A stretch of 64,000 bases of DNA. Source: Longimicrobiales bacterium. Its GTDB lineage: Bacteria; Gemmatimonadota; Gemmatimonadetes; Longimicrobiales; Gaopeijiaceae. Below the pieces are notes generated by a model that was not told where the DNA came from, did not search any database, and worked only from the letters and a program-made list of their open reading frames with translations. Each line of letters opens with the position of its first letter. Position 1 is the first letter of the stretch. This document shows, piece by piece, positions 46,681 through 55,151 of this stretch. A program made the translations under genes and the position numbers. Location: assembly GCA_958296005.1 (NCBI GenBank), contig CATQHQ010000002.1, positions 468,501 through 532,500 on the forward strand, read 5' to 3'.

Positions 46681-49293
46681 ATGACGCCCCTTCCCGCCCA
46701 GCAGCCGGTCCAGGCCCGGGCTCGCCACTTCGACGAGCCTCCCCCCAACGATCTGCGTCCGGCCAAGCTCTCGGAGAACGCCCGCATCGTCCTCGCCAAG
46801 CGCTACCTCAAGAAGGACGAGAACGGCCAGCCGACGGAGGAGCCCGAGACGATGTTCTGGCGGATCGCCCGGGTCGTGGCGGAGGAGGACCGGAAGTTCG
46901 GGGCGTCGCCGGCCGCCGTGGAGGAAGTCGCCCGGAGCTTCTACGACCTGATGGCCCAGGGCAGCTTCGAGCCCAACTCGCCGACCCTCATGAACGCGGG
47001 CCGACCGCTGGGCCAGCTCTCGGCGTGCTTCGTGCTGCCGGTGGACGACGCGCTCGCCAACGGCGGCAGCGGCATCTACGACACCCTCCGGGCGATGGCG
47101 CTGGTCCACCAGTCCGGCGGCGGCACCGGGTTCTCGTTCTCCCGACTCCGGCCCGAGGGCGACACGGTGCGCTCCACGATGGGAGTGGCGTCGGGTCCCG
47201 TCTCGTTCATGCGCCTCTACGACGCCTCCACGGAAGTGGTGAAGCAGGGAGGCACCCGCCGGGGCGCCAACATGGGCATCCTGCGGGTGGACCACCCGGA
47301 CATCCGCGGGTTCATCGGCTGCAAGAACGACACGTCGCAGGTCACCAACTTCAACATCTCGGTGGCGGTCACCGACGCCTTCATGCAGGCCGTGGAGGAA
47401 GGGGCCGAATACGACTTGATCAGCCCCCGGACCGGAGAGGTGGTGGGCCAGGAGAACGCCCAGGAGATCTTCGACGCCATCGTCGAGGGGGCGTGGAAGA
47501 CCGGCGAGCCCGGGATCTTCTTCGTGGACCGCGCCAACGAGCACAACCCGGTCCCGCGCCTCGGCGCCTACGAGGCCACCAACCCCTGCGGCGAGCAGCC
47601 CCTCCTTCCCTACGACGTGTGCAACCTGGGAAGCATCAACGTAGGCGTCTTCGCCAAGGAGGCGGCCCCCGACGCCGGCCGCTTCGACGACCCCCTGGAC
47701 GGGATCGACTGGGACGGCCTGCGCCACGTAGTCCACCTCTCCACCCACTTCCTCGACAACGTGATCGACGCCAACCGCTACCCGCTGACCGAGATCGGCG
47801 ACCTGGCCGGGAAGATCCGCCGGGTGGGCCTGGGCATCATGGGGTGGGCCGACCTGCTGGTGCGCCTGGGCGTGCGCTACGACTCGGAGGAGGGGGTGGC
47901 GACGGGCCGCTCGGTCATGGCGTTCATCGAGGAGGAGACGCGGTGCGCGTCGGAGCGTCTGGCGGAGACCCGGGGCGTCTTTCCGGCATGGGAGGAGTCG
48001 ATCTGGGGACCCGACGAGACGTGCGCCCGAGACGCGTCCGGCGAGCGCGTCCGTTCCTGCCGTCGGCTTCGCAACTGCAACCTGACCACCGTGGCGCCCA
48101 CCGGCACGATCTCCATCATCGCCGGGTGCAGCGGGGGGATCGAGCCCCTCTTCGCAGTCGCGTTCATGCGGAACCAAGCGGGGTCGATGATGCCCGACGT
48201 CAACCCGGACTTCGTGGCCCGGGCGCGCCGGGAAGGCTGGTACGGCGAGGAGCTCATGGAGCGGATCGCCCAGGAGGGCCACGTCCACTTCGACGAAGTG
48301 CCCGAGGACGTGCGCCAAGTCTTCCGCACCTCCCACGACATCTCCCCCGAGTGGCACGTGCGGATGCAGGGCGCGTTCCAGGAGCACGTGGACTCGGCGA
48401 TCTCCAAGACCACCAACTTCGCCCACGAGGCCACCCGCGAGGACGTGCGCAAGATCTACGACCTGGCGTTCGCGCTGGGGTGCAAGGGCGTGACGGTCTA
48501 CCGCGACGGCTCCCGGCCCATGCAGGTGCTCTCCACCGGCAAGACGGAGGCGGCGGCGGGCGAAGCGGGGGCCGGCGAGGCCGAGCCCGCCGCCAAGGTC
48601 GCGGAGGCGCTGCGGCAGCAGTTGGCCGACTCCCGCGAGGACGCGCACCGGGTGCGGGGCGAGCGGGACGAGATGCAACGCCAGCTCGAGAACCGGGACC
48701 GCAAGGCCGCCGCGGCGCGCCAGAAGCGCACGCGGCCCCAGATGCTCAAGGGCCGGACGATGAAGATGAACTCGCCGCTGGGCGACCTGTACGTCACCAT
48801 CAACGAGGACGACACGGGCCGCCCCTTTGAGGTCTTCTGCACGCTGGGCAAGGCCGGGGGCGCCGCAATGGCGGACTCGGAAGCGATCGGGCGCTTGGTC
48901 TCTCTCGCCCTCCGCTCGGGGATATCCATCGCCGCCGTGCGGGACCAGCTCAGGGGCATCTCCTGCGACCGCGCCGTGGGGGTCGGTCCGCACAAGGTGC
49001 TGTCGGCGCCCGACGCGGTGGCCCAGGCGATCGACCACTACTTGGCCGAGAAGTCCGGCGTGCAGGAAGAGCTGCCCCTAGGGCTCCCCGCCGGCGCCGT
49101 GGCCGACGCGGGACGCGAAGGCGGCGACCCGTCGTCGTCGGCCTCCTCCCTTGCCGCCGCCACCGCCCCCGGCCGCTACGTGGACGACACCGACGCCGCC
49201 TTGGGCTCCTGCCCGGCGTGCGGCGCCAGCCAGATGGCGTACGAAGAGGGTTGCCGGAAGTGCTACGTCTGCGGCTTCTCGGATTGCGGGTAG
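46681..49293 (+). CDS. nrdJ: Adenosylcobalamin-dependent (class II) ribonucleotide reductase
   Basis: The protein has 870 residues. Class II features: EPNSPTLMNAGRPLGQLSACFVLPV (first active-site Cys), GGTGFSFSRLRP, KQGGTRRGANMGIL, TNPCGEQPLLPYDVCNLGSIN with the N-x-C-x-E radical motif, and APTGTISIIAGCSGGIEP. The C-terminal zinc-ribbon-like CPACGASQMAYEEGCRKCYVCGFSDCG contains cysteines that probably re-reduce the active site. An Ala/Glu/Arg coiled coil (about residues 620-680) separates the catalytic part from the C-terminal module. No ATP cone was recognised. It makes dNTP precursors independently of oxygen and needs vitamin B12. Confidence 0.93.
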   Translation: MTPLPAQQPVQARARHFDEPPPNDLRPAKLSENARIVLAKRYLKKDENGQPTEEPETMFWRIARVVAEEDRKFGASPAAVEEVARSFYDLMAQGSFEPNSPTLMNAGRPLGQLSACFVLPVDDALANGGSGIYDTLRAMALVHQSGGGTGFSFSRLRPEGDTVRSTMGVASGPVSFMRLYDASTEVVKQGGTRRGANMGILRVDHPDIRGFIGCKNDTSQVTNFNISVAVTDAFMQAVEEGAEYDLISPRTGEVVGQENAQEIFDAIVEGAWKTGEPGIFFVDRANEHNPVPRLGAYEATNPCGEQPLLPYDVCNLGSINVGVFAKEAAPDAGRFDDPLDGIDWDGLRHVVHLSTHFLDNVIDANRYPLTEIGDLAGKIRRVGLGIMGWADLLVRLGVRYDSEEGVATGRSVMAFIEEETRCASERLAETRGVFPAWEESIWGPDETCARDASGERVRSCRRLRNCNLTTVAPTGTISIIAGCSGGIEPLFAVAFMRNQAGSMMPDVNPDFVARARREGWYGEELMERIAQEGHVHFDEVPEDVRQVFRTSHDISPEWHVRMQGAFQEHVDSAISKTTNFAHEATREDVRKIYDLAFALGCKGVTVYRDGSRPMQVLSTGKTEAAAGEAGAGEAEPAAKVAEALRQQLADSREDAHRVRGERDEMQRQLENRDRKAAAARQKRTRPQMLKGRTMKMNSPLGDLYVTINEDDTGRPFEVFCTLGKAGGAAMADSEAIGRLVSLALRSGISIAAVRDQLRGISCDRAVGVGPHKVLSAPDAVAQAIDHYLAEKSGVQEELPLGLPAGAVADAGREGGDPSSSASSLAAATAPGRYVDDTDAALGSCPACGASQMAYEEGCRKCYVCGFSDCG

Positions 49294-49297
49294 CCGA

Positions 49298-49325
49298 CCG
49301 GCGCTAGCGCGCTAGCGGGCGCCGG
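49298..49325. terminator. Strong GC hairpin between convergent genes
   Basis: The sequence pairs ccggcg with cgccgg on the outside and ctagcg with cgctag inside, leaving a small bulge. It follows the nrdJ stop by five bases and includes the stop of the convergent M20 gene (49312). No T-run follows on either side, so any termination would be hairpin-based or Rho-assisted. Confidence 0.4.
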
Positions 49326-50781
49326 GCGGGTTGCGGTAGTCCAGCGGCGGGTCCCGGTCGCCCACCAGCGAGACGTACTCGAAGTCGGGCCCGACCCGCT
49401 CCAGGCGCTCGGCGATCGCCGCCGCCACCAGATCGGGGTCGGTGAAGAGCTCCACCGCGGTCATCGCCAGCGTCTTGGCCGCAACCAGCATCCCCTTCTC
49501 GCCGATCGACGTGCCACCGGCGGCGATCGCCTGCCACGAGTGGGCCGGCGTCCCCGGCACCCACGTCGCCGCGCTCATCCCGACGGTGGGCACGACCCAG
49601 CTCACGTCCGCCACGTCGGTGGAGCCTCCGGCGGCCCGGGGCATGTACGGCTGGACCTCGGCAGCGCTTTCCAGCGGGGGGGAGTCCTCCTGCAGCGTCG
49701 CATGGATCGCCTCCGCGAACGCCCGCTCGGCGTCGTCGTAGACCACTCCCCCGACCCGTTCCAGGTTCTTCTGCGCCCTGCGCTGCAACGTCTCGTTGGG
49801 CAGCATGGCGAAGAGGCCGTGGACGACTTCGTACTCCATGCGGGTGCCCGTCCCCATCGCGGCGCCCTCCGCCGCCCGCGCCACCCGCTCGAAGATCGAC
49901 TTGACCAGCTCCGGGTCCGGGTTGCGAACGTAGTAGAAGACCTCGGCGAAGTCGGGGATTACGTTGGGCGCATGGCCGCCGGCAGTGATCACATAGTGGA
50001 TGCGCGTCTCCTGCGGGACGTGCTCCCGCAGCAGATTGACCATGTGGTTCATCGCCTCCACCCCGTCCAGCGCCGACCGGCCCTGCTCCGGCGCCCCGGC
50101 CGCATGAGCCGACACCCCGTGGAAGCGGAACTTCGCCGACTTGTTGGCCAGCGACGACGAAGGGCTGGCCTCGTTCGCGTTGCCCGGGTGCCAGTGAAGC
50201 ACGGCGTCCACATCCTCGAAGAGCCCGCCGCGCACCATGTACACCTTGCCGGCGCCCCCTTCCTCGGCCGGCGTACCGTACAGACGCACCGTGCCCGGCG
50301 TCCCCGACTCCTCCAGCCACGCCTTGACCGCCAACGCCGCCGCCACGGAGCCCGCGCCGAACAGATGATGCCCGCAGGCATGGCCGGCGCCCATATCCGG
50401 CCTCGGCGCCCGCTCCGGCGCCCTGTCCTGCGTGATCCCCGGCAGCGCGTCGTACTCCGCCAAGATGCCGATCACCGGCGACCCCGCTCCCCAGCTGGCG
50501 ACGAACGCCGTGGGCATCCCCGCGACCCCTTCGTCGACCTCGAACCCGGCCTCCGCGAGGGCGTCGCGCAACAACGCACTGCTCCGCGTCTCCTGGTACC
50601 CGACCTCGGCCCAGTCCCATATCTGCTGGGCCATGGCGGCGTAACGTTCGCCGCCGGCTTCCACGTGAGCGACGACGGCGTCGCGACCGTCCTGGGCGGC
50701 GGCCGGCAGAAGAGGCAGAACGGCGGCGGCGGCGACGGCCGCGGCCGCGATCAACGTGTCTTGGACAAGCGACTTGCGCAC
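49312..50781 (-). CDS. Secreted M20-family amidohydrolase (AbgB-like)
   Basis: The protein has 489 residues from a GTG at 50781, chosen because GGGAGGA lies 8 bases ahead and a signal peptide follows (VRKSLVQDTLIAAAAVAAAAVLPLLPAAAQ). Motifs: GILAEYDALPG, MGAGHACGHHLFGAGSVAAAL (metal ligands), YGTPAEEGGAGKVYM (catalytic Glu pair), FHGVSAHAAGAPEQGRSALDGVEAMN (dimerisation domain). The closest named relatives cleave p-aminobenzoyl-glutamate or N-acyl amino acids. The signal peptide indicates periplasmic action. It is divergent from the nitrilase gene. Confidence 0.88.
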   Translation of the reverse strand: MRKSLVQDTLIAAAAVAAAAVLPLLPAAAQDGRDAVVAHVEAGGERYAAMAQQIWDWAEVGYQETRSSALLRDALAEAGFEVDEGVAGMPTAFVASWGAGSPVIGILAEYDALPGITQDRAPERAPRPDMGAGHACGHHLFGAGSVAAALAVKAWLEESGTPGTVRLYGTPAEEGGAGKVYMVRGGLFEDVDAVLHWHPGNANEASPSSSLANKSAKFRFHGVSAHAAGAPEQGRSALDGVEAMNHMVNLLREHVPQETRIHYVITAGGHAPNVIPDFAEVFYYVRNPDPELVKSIFERVARAAEGAAMGTGTRMEYEVVHGLFAMLPNETLQRRAQKNLERVGGVVYDDAERAFAEAIHATLQEDSPPLESAAEVQPYMPRAAGGSTDVADVSWVVPTVGMSAATWVPGTPAHSWQAIAAGGTSIGEKGMLVAAKTLAMTAVELFTDPDLVAAAIAERLERVGPDFEYVSLVGDRDPPLDYRNPPGAR

Positions 50782-50928
50782 TTCTGAATCCTCCCGGGTT
50801 AGTTTGGGGCGGAGCGGCGGCATCGGGTCGCCGTCCAGCGACAGAATGCCGCGTGCGCCTGGAGTTCGGCAAGCGAGGACTCCCCGGGACGCCGCGCCAC
50901 CGAGACGAACGACCGCCGGGACGCCCCA

Positions 50929-51921
50929 ATGACCGCCACCCGCAAGAACCGTGTTCGCGTAGCTGCCGTTCAGCCCCGCGGCTTCCCCTTCGACTCGGCC
51001 CGCGCCGTGGAACGGGTCTGCGCCGGCGTCGCCGAGGCGGCGGCAGCCGGCGCCGAGCTGATCGTATTCCCCGAAGCGTTTGTTGGGGGCTACCCCTGGG
51101 GATTGGCGTTCGGCACAGCCGTCGGGGGCCGCAAGCCGGCGGGAAGGCGCACCTTCGGACGGTACCGCGACGCCGCCGTCTCCGTGCCGGGCCCCGAGAC
51201 GGAGCGGATCGCCGAGGCGGCCCGCTCCGCTGGAGCGTACGTGGCGGTCGGCGTCGTCGAGCGCGACGCGCCCCACGCGCCCGGAACACTCTTCTGCACG
51301 TTGCTGTACTTTTCGCCCGAGGGCGAGCTGGCGGGCCTGCACCGGAAGCTGAAGCCGACCGCGGCGGAGCGCCTCATATGGGGCGAAGGCGACGGCAGCA
51401 CCCTCCCGGTGATCGACGCGCCGTTCGGCAAGGTGGGCGGGCTCATCTGCTGGGAGAACTACATGCCGCTGGCCCGCATGGCGATGTACGGCAAAGGCGT
51501 CGAGATCTACTTGGCGCCCACTGCGGACGCCCGCGGCCGTTGGCAGGCCACCCTCCGCCACATCGCCCTGGAGGGCCGCTGCTTCGTCGTCGGATGCAAC
51601 CAGTTCGTCACCAAGGAGCACTACCCAGCCGATCTCGAGATCCTCGACGAGACGGCGGAGTGGCCCGATCCCTTGTGCCCCGGCGGCACGGCGATCTACG
51701 ATCCGCTGGGCCAGCCCGTCGCCGGACCCCTGCTGGGCGAGCCGGGCATCCTCTACGCCGATCTGGACATGGACGAGATCGCCCGAGGCAAGTTCGACTT
51801 CGACGTGACCGGCCACTACGCGCGCCCCGACGTCTTCCGCCTCACGGTCGACGAGGCCCCGCTCTCGTCGTTGACCGTCGCGAATTCCCGGGCGGAGTCG
51901 CGACGAAACGTCCCAGAGTAA
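50929..51921 (+). CDS. Nitrilase (carbon-nitrogen hydrolase)
   Basis: The protein has 330 residues. The catalytic triad is visible: Glu in LIVFPEAFVGGYPWG, Lys in LHRKLKPTAAERLIWGEGDGS, and Cys in GGLICWENYMPLARMAMY. The RLIWGEGDGS and ICWENYMP forms are typical of true nitrilases rather than amidases or beta-ureidopropionases. It would hydrolyse organic nitriles to carboxylates and ammonia in the cytoplasm. It lacks a signal peptide. rocD follows after 119 bases. Confidence 0.92.
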   Translation: MTATRKNRVRVAAVQPRGFPFDSARAVERVCAGVAEAAAAGAELIVFPEAFVGGYPWGLAFGTAVGGRKPAGRRTFGRYRDAAVSVPGPETERIAEAARSAGAYVAVGVVERDAPHAPGTLFCTLLYFSPEGELAGLHRKLKPTAAERLIWGEGDGSTLPVIDAPFGKVGGLICWENYMPLARMAMYGKGVEIYLAPTADARGRWQATLRHIALEGRCFVVGCNQFVTKEHYPADLEILDETAEWPDPLCPGGTAIYDPLGQPVAGPLLGEPGILYADLDMDEIARGKFDFDVTGHYARPDVFRLTVDEAPLSSLTVANSRAESRRNVPE

Positions 51922-52040
51922 GCGGGGCCACCGGCGTCCGAGCCAACGCGACGGACGTGCGCCGCTTCCCGTGCGTCAGCGGGAAGGACTAGATTCTTCC
52001 TCCGCCCATACCACCCATCGCCATCGGAGAGAAGCCAAAG

Positions 52041-53279
52041 ATGACGACAGCGACCGTTTCCCCGCCAGCCTCCGCGACGAAGCCCACTGCAGCCTACCTG
52101 GACGAGGCCGAGCGCTGGTCGGCGCACAACTACCTGCCCTTGCCGGTCGTGCTGGACCGGGGCGAAGGCGCCTGGGTCTGGGACGTAGAAGGCAACCGCT
52201 ACCTGGATATGCTCAGCGCCTATTCGGCCCTCAACCAGGGGCACCGGCACCCGGCGATCGTGTCGGCGGCCCGCGAGCAGATGGAGCGGCTGACGCTGAC
52301 TTCGCGCGCGTTCCACAACGACCAGATGGGGCCGTTCCTGCGCGAGCTCTGCGAGGTTGCGGGATACGACGCGGCGTTGCCGATGAACACGGGCGCCGAG
52401 GCTGTCGAAACCGCCGTCAAGATGGTGCGCAAGTGGGGCTACGAGACCCGCGGCATTCCGGCGGACCGCGCCGAGATCGTCGTGTGCGAGGACAACTTCC
52501 ACGGCCGCACGACCACGATCGTGGGCTTCTCGTCGGACGAGCAGTACCGGGAGGGGTTCGGTCCCTTTACGCCCGGCTTCAAGATCGTCCCGTACGGCGA
52601 CGTAGAGGCGCTGCGGGCGGCGCTGGGCCCCAACACGGCCGGCTTCCTGGTCGAACCAGTGCAAGGAGAAGCCGGCGTCGTCGTCCCCCCGGACGGCTAT
52701 CTGGCGGAAGCCGCGGCGTTATGTCGCGAAGAGGGCGTCGCGTTCATCGCCGACGAGATCCAGACGGGGCTGGGACGCACGGGACGGCTCTTCTGCTGCG
52801 AGTGGGAAGACGTGCGCCCCGACGTGCTGGTGGTGGGGAAGGCGCTGGGCGGAGGCGTGTATCCGGTCTCCGCGGTGATCGCGGATGCGGAGTTCATGGA
52901 CGTCTTCCGCCCCGGCGACCACGGCTCGACGTTTGGGGGCAACCCCTTGGCTGCGGCCGTCGGCCGAGCTTCGCTGCGCGTGGTCCTGGAGGAGGACCTC
53001 TCCCGGCGCTCCGACGAACTCGGCAGCTGGTTCAAGGAGCAGCTCCGGGCGATCCCCTCTCCCCACGTCCAGGAGGTCCGCGGCAAGGGCCTCATGATCG
53101 GGGTCGTGATCCGCGAGTCCTCCGGAACCGCTCGGCCGTTCTGCGAAGCCCTCCAGGAGCGGGGCATCCTCGCCAAGGAGACCCACCAGCAGGTCGTGCG
53201 GTTCGCGCCGCCCCTGACGGTGGAGCAGTCGCAGCTGCAGGACGCGCTGGTGGACATCGCGGCCGTTTTGCGGGAGTAG
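52041..53279 (+). CDS. rocD: Ornithine--oxo-acid aminotransferase
   Basis: The protein has 412 residues with ribosome site ggagagaag. Class III aminotransferase motifs: NYLPLPVVLDRGEGAWVWDVEGNRYLDMLSAYSALNQGHRHP (characteristic of ornithine aminotransferases), MNTGAEAVETAVK, FHGRTTT, ADEIQTGLGRTGRLF and the PLP lysine in VVGKALGGGVYPVSA. It converts ornithine to glutamate semialdehyde in arginine/ornithine catabolism. Confidence 0.93.
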   Translation: MTTATVSPPASATKPTAAYLDEAERWSAHNYLPLPVVLDRGEGAWVWDVEGNRYLDMLSAYSALNQGHRHPAIVSAAREQMERLTLTSRAFHNDQMGPFLRELCEVAGYDAALPMNTGAEAVETAVKMVRKWGYETRGIPADRAEIVVCEDNFHGRTTTIVGFSSDEQYREGFGPFTPGFKIVPYGDVEALRAALGPNTAGFLVEPVQGEAGVVVPPDGYLAEAAALCREEGVAFIADEIQTGLGRTGRLFCCEWEDVRPDVLVVGKALGGGVYPVSAVIADAEFMDVFRPGDHGSTFGGNPLAAAVGRASLRVVLEEDLSRRSDELGSWFKEQLRAIPSPHVQEVRGKGLMIGVVIRESSGTARPFCEALQERGILAKETHQQVVRFAPPLTVEQSQLQDALVDIAAVLRE

Positions 53280-53280
53280 G

Positions 53281-54213
53281 CTGATCGACCTCACGGTCGT
53301 TGCCCGCCAGTACTTCGACCGGCTGGCGCAGGAAAAGGAACAGAAGCCTGGTCGGCTGGACCCGCGTGCCCTGGGCGCCGCCGTCGCCCAGAGCGCTGTC
53401 GAAGCGCCGGGATGCACCGGCTGTCTAGGGTGCTTGGGAATAATCGCGTTCTTGACGATCGCGTCCGCCGCGCCGGAGTTCCTTCTGATCGGCGGCGCTG
53501 TCGTCGCGGCCTGCTTCGGAGCGTCGGCCGTTGCGCGAGCGCGCCGCATCCGCAGGCGGGCCAAGCGCGGCATGAGCGCCTACTTGCAGGGGGATGCGGC
53601 CGCCGTGTCCGCCGTGCATGCCCACGCGCTCGGGCTGCTCCGCAAGAGGGTGCAGGCGCACCAGGCGCGGATGCTGGGTTCCGACTCGGAGTGGGGCCGC
53701 GCTCGGACGCCCCTGGCGGAGGCACTGACCGACGTCAAGGGGCGCGTGGCCTACTGGCGCGAGCGGTTGCGGACCGACCCCGACAGCGAGATCGCAGCCC
53801 TGCAGCTGAAGACGGCACGAAAGCTGCGCGTCAAGCTCGAGGTGGCGCTGACCGAAGTGGACGACCGGGCCGAAGTGCTTCTTCAGTTCTACCATCGGTG
53901 CGAAGCCAAGCTGGCGGTCATGGACCGCTCCAACAACGACTTGGTGGAGGTCAAGAAGCTGGAGGAGCTGTCGGGGAGGGCCAACACGGCGATGGCCCAC
54001 GCCCGAGGCGCGATCGAGGGGCTTGCCCAGCACTTCCTCGCGGAGGCGCACAACATCGCCGCCGCCCTGGGGAGCGCCGACCGCTCCCAGCTGGGCGTCC
54101 TGGCCGGCCAAGCCCCGATCGACAACATCGAGTACCTGGCCGACAAGATCCACGAGAGCCGCGAGCGGGACCGAAGCGCGATCCAGGAGCTGGAAAAGAC
54201 GCTGCTGGAGTAG
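53281..54213 (+). CDS. Coiled-coil membrane protein, unknown function, probable CTG start
   Basis: The frame of this gene is open back to 53281, directly after the rocD stop. No ATG, GTG or TTG occurs before a TTG at 53434, but the codon at 53281 is CTG with GGGAG at good distance, and the extra 51 residues look coding (LIDLTVVARQYFDRLAQEKEQ). The 310-residue product would have a Cys cluster (GCTGCLGCLG), one or two membrane helices (IIAFLTIASA, FLLIGGAVVAACFGASAV), and a long coiled coil to the C-terminus. If the start is at 53434 the product is 259 residues. No family recognised. Confidence 0.65.
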   Translation: MIDLTVVARQYFDRLAQEKEQKPGRLDPRALGAAVAQSAVEAPGCTGCLGCLGIIAFLTIASAAPEFLLIGGAVVAACFGASAVARARRIRRRAKRGMSAYLQGDAAAVSAVHAHALGLLRKRVQAHQARMLGSDSEWGRARTPLAEALTDVKGRVAYWRERLRTDPDSEIAALQLKTARKLRVKLEVALTEVDDRAEVLLQFYHRCEAKLAVMDRSNNDLVEVKKLEELSGRANTAMAHARGAIEGLAQHFLAEAHNIAAALGSADRSQLGVLAGQAPIDNIEYLADKIHESRERDRSAIQELEKTLLE

Positions 54214-54239
54214 CGGCGCCGGCGGGGAACGGGGCGGGG

Positions 54240-54548
54240 TCAGGGGCGTGGCGGCCCGATCGTCCCCTGGCGGGACGTGTCGATCTCCGCAACCTCCCCG
54301 TCCCCGAACAGCACCGCCCGGATCTGCCCGTACAGGAACTCCCTGGCGTCCCTGTCCCGGGGGTGGAGGCCGAAGTGGTTGATCAGAAGCGTCTGGTGCT
54401 TCAGCCAATCGCGCCAGCAACGGGCGCACACTTCCCGCTGGATCCGTTCGCCCAGCTCCGACCTGAACGGCGGGCGCTCCAGCCGCGGCCCCCGCGTCGT
54501 CGGGTGCCTGCGGCAGGCCACTTTGTCCACGACATGCTCCTCTTCCAT
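54240..54548 (-). CDS. Probable Fe(2+)-trafficking protein (YggX family)
   Basis: The protein has 102 residues with a GGGAGGA ribosome site. The core matches the family: LERPPFRSELGERIQREVCARCWRDWLKHQTLLINHFGLHPRDRDAREFLYGQIRAVLFG, comparable to PYPGELGKRI...WQDWLKHQTMLINE in YggX. It keeps the LKHQTxLIN hallmark. The N-terminus has a short acidic extension and a Cys/His pair (ACRRHP). YggX proteins protect iron-sulfur clusters under oxidative stress. Transcribed toward the coiled-coil gene. Confidence 0.82.
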   Translation of the reverse strand: MEEEHVVDKVACRRHPTTRGPRLERPPFRSELGERIQREVCARCWRDWLKHQTLLINHFGLHPRDRDAREFLYGQIRAVLFGDGEVAEIDTSRQGTIGPPRP

Positions 54549-54688
54549 GTGGCGTCCTCCCGGCGGACGATCCGTCTCGCCATTAGATTTAGCAGGTCGA
54601 ACCCGGCTGCAACCCCCCGCCCAGGTCCGGCCCGGCGCGGCGAAGGCGCCGCACCGGCTGGTTGTCGCACCCATCGACGGAGAAAGCG

Positions 54689-55129
54689 ATGTCGCCCCAG
54701 CGGTCGCAAGGCGCGGATCAAGCCGCCCTAAACGGCGAGGCTCCCGTGCTTTCCAAGGAACAACTGGCCCACATCGAAGCGCGGCTGGTGCAAGAGCGGA
54801 AGAAGGCCCTCCAGAGCCTGGGCTTCTTCCGCGAAGGCGCCCAACGCGACCGCGGCTCCTCCGACTCGGACCTGGCCGGCTACACCGACCACATGGCCGA
54901 CCAGGGAACCGAGGCGATGGAACGCGAAAAGGCTGCCGCCTTCGCCACGAAGGAAGGCCGCTACCTCTATCGGATCGAAGACGCCCTTCACCGATTGTAC
55001 AACGACCCCGACAACTTCGGGCGGTGCCACGCCACCGGCACACCGATCGGCTTCGAGCGGCTGGACGCCCTCCCCCATGCCCGCTACTGCATCGAGCACA
55101 AGCGGAAGTTGGAGGCCGGGGACGACTGA
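54689..55129 (+). CDS. DksA/TraR-family protein with degenerate zinc finger
   Basis: The protein has 146 residues from the ATG at 54689 (GGAGAAAGCG before it). A helical hairpin coiled coil (LSKEQLAHIEARLVQERKKALQ...TEAMEREKAAA) leads to the zinc-finger region FGRCHATGTPIGFERLDALPHARYCIEHK. The usual C4 finger is reduced to C-x-x-T and C-x-x-H, so zinc binding may be lost or altered. DksA-type proteins enter the RNA polymerase secondary channel; whether this one does is unknown. Confidence 0.82.
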   Translation: MSPQRSQGADQAALNGEAPVLSKEQLAHIEARLVQERKKALQSLGFFREGAQRDRGSSDSDLAGYTDHMADQGTEAMEREKAAAFATKEGRYLYRIEDALHRLYNDPDNFGRCHATGTPIGFERLDALPHARYCIEHKRKLEAGDD

Positions 55130-55151
55130 CGACGGTCCGAGGCGGCCACCC

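Noticed and set aside
46527..48830. A 767-residue plus-strand ORF and an 818-residue minus-strand ORF over the reductase gene
   Set aside because: Both are shadows of nrdJ in other frames; only the 46681-49293 frame carries family motifs.
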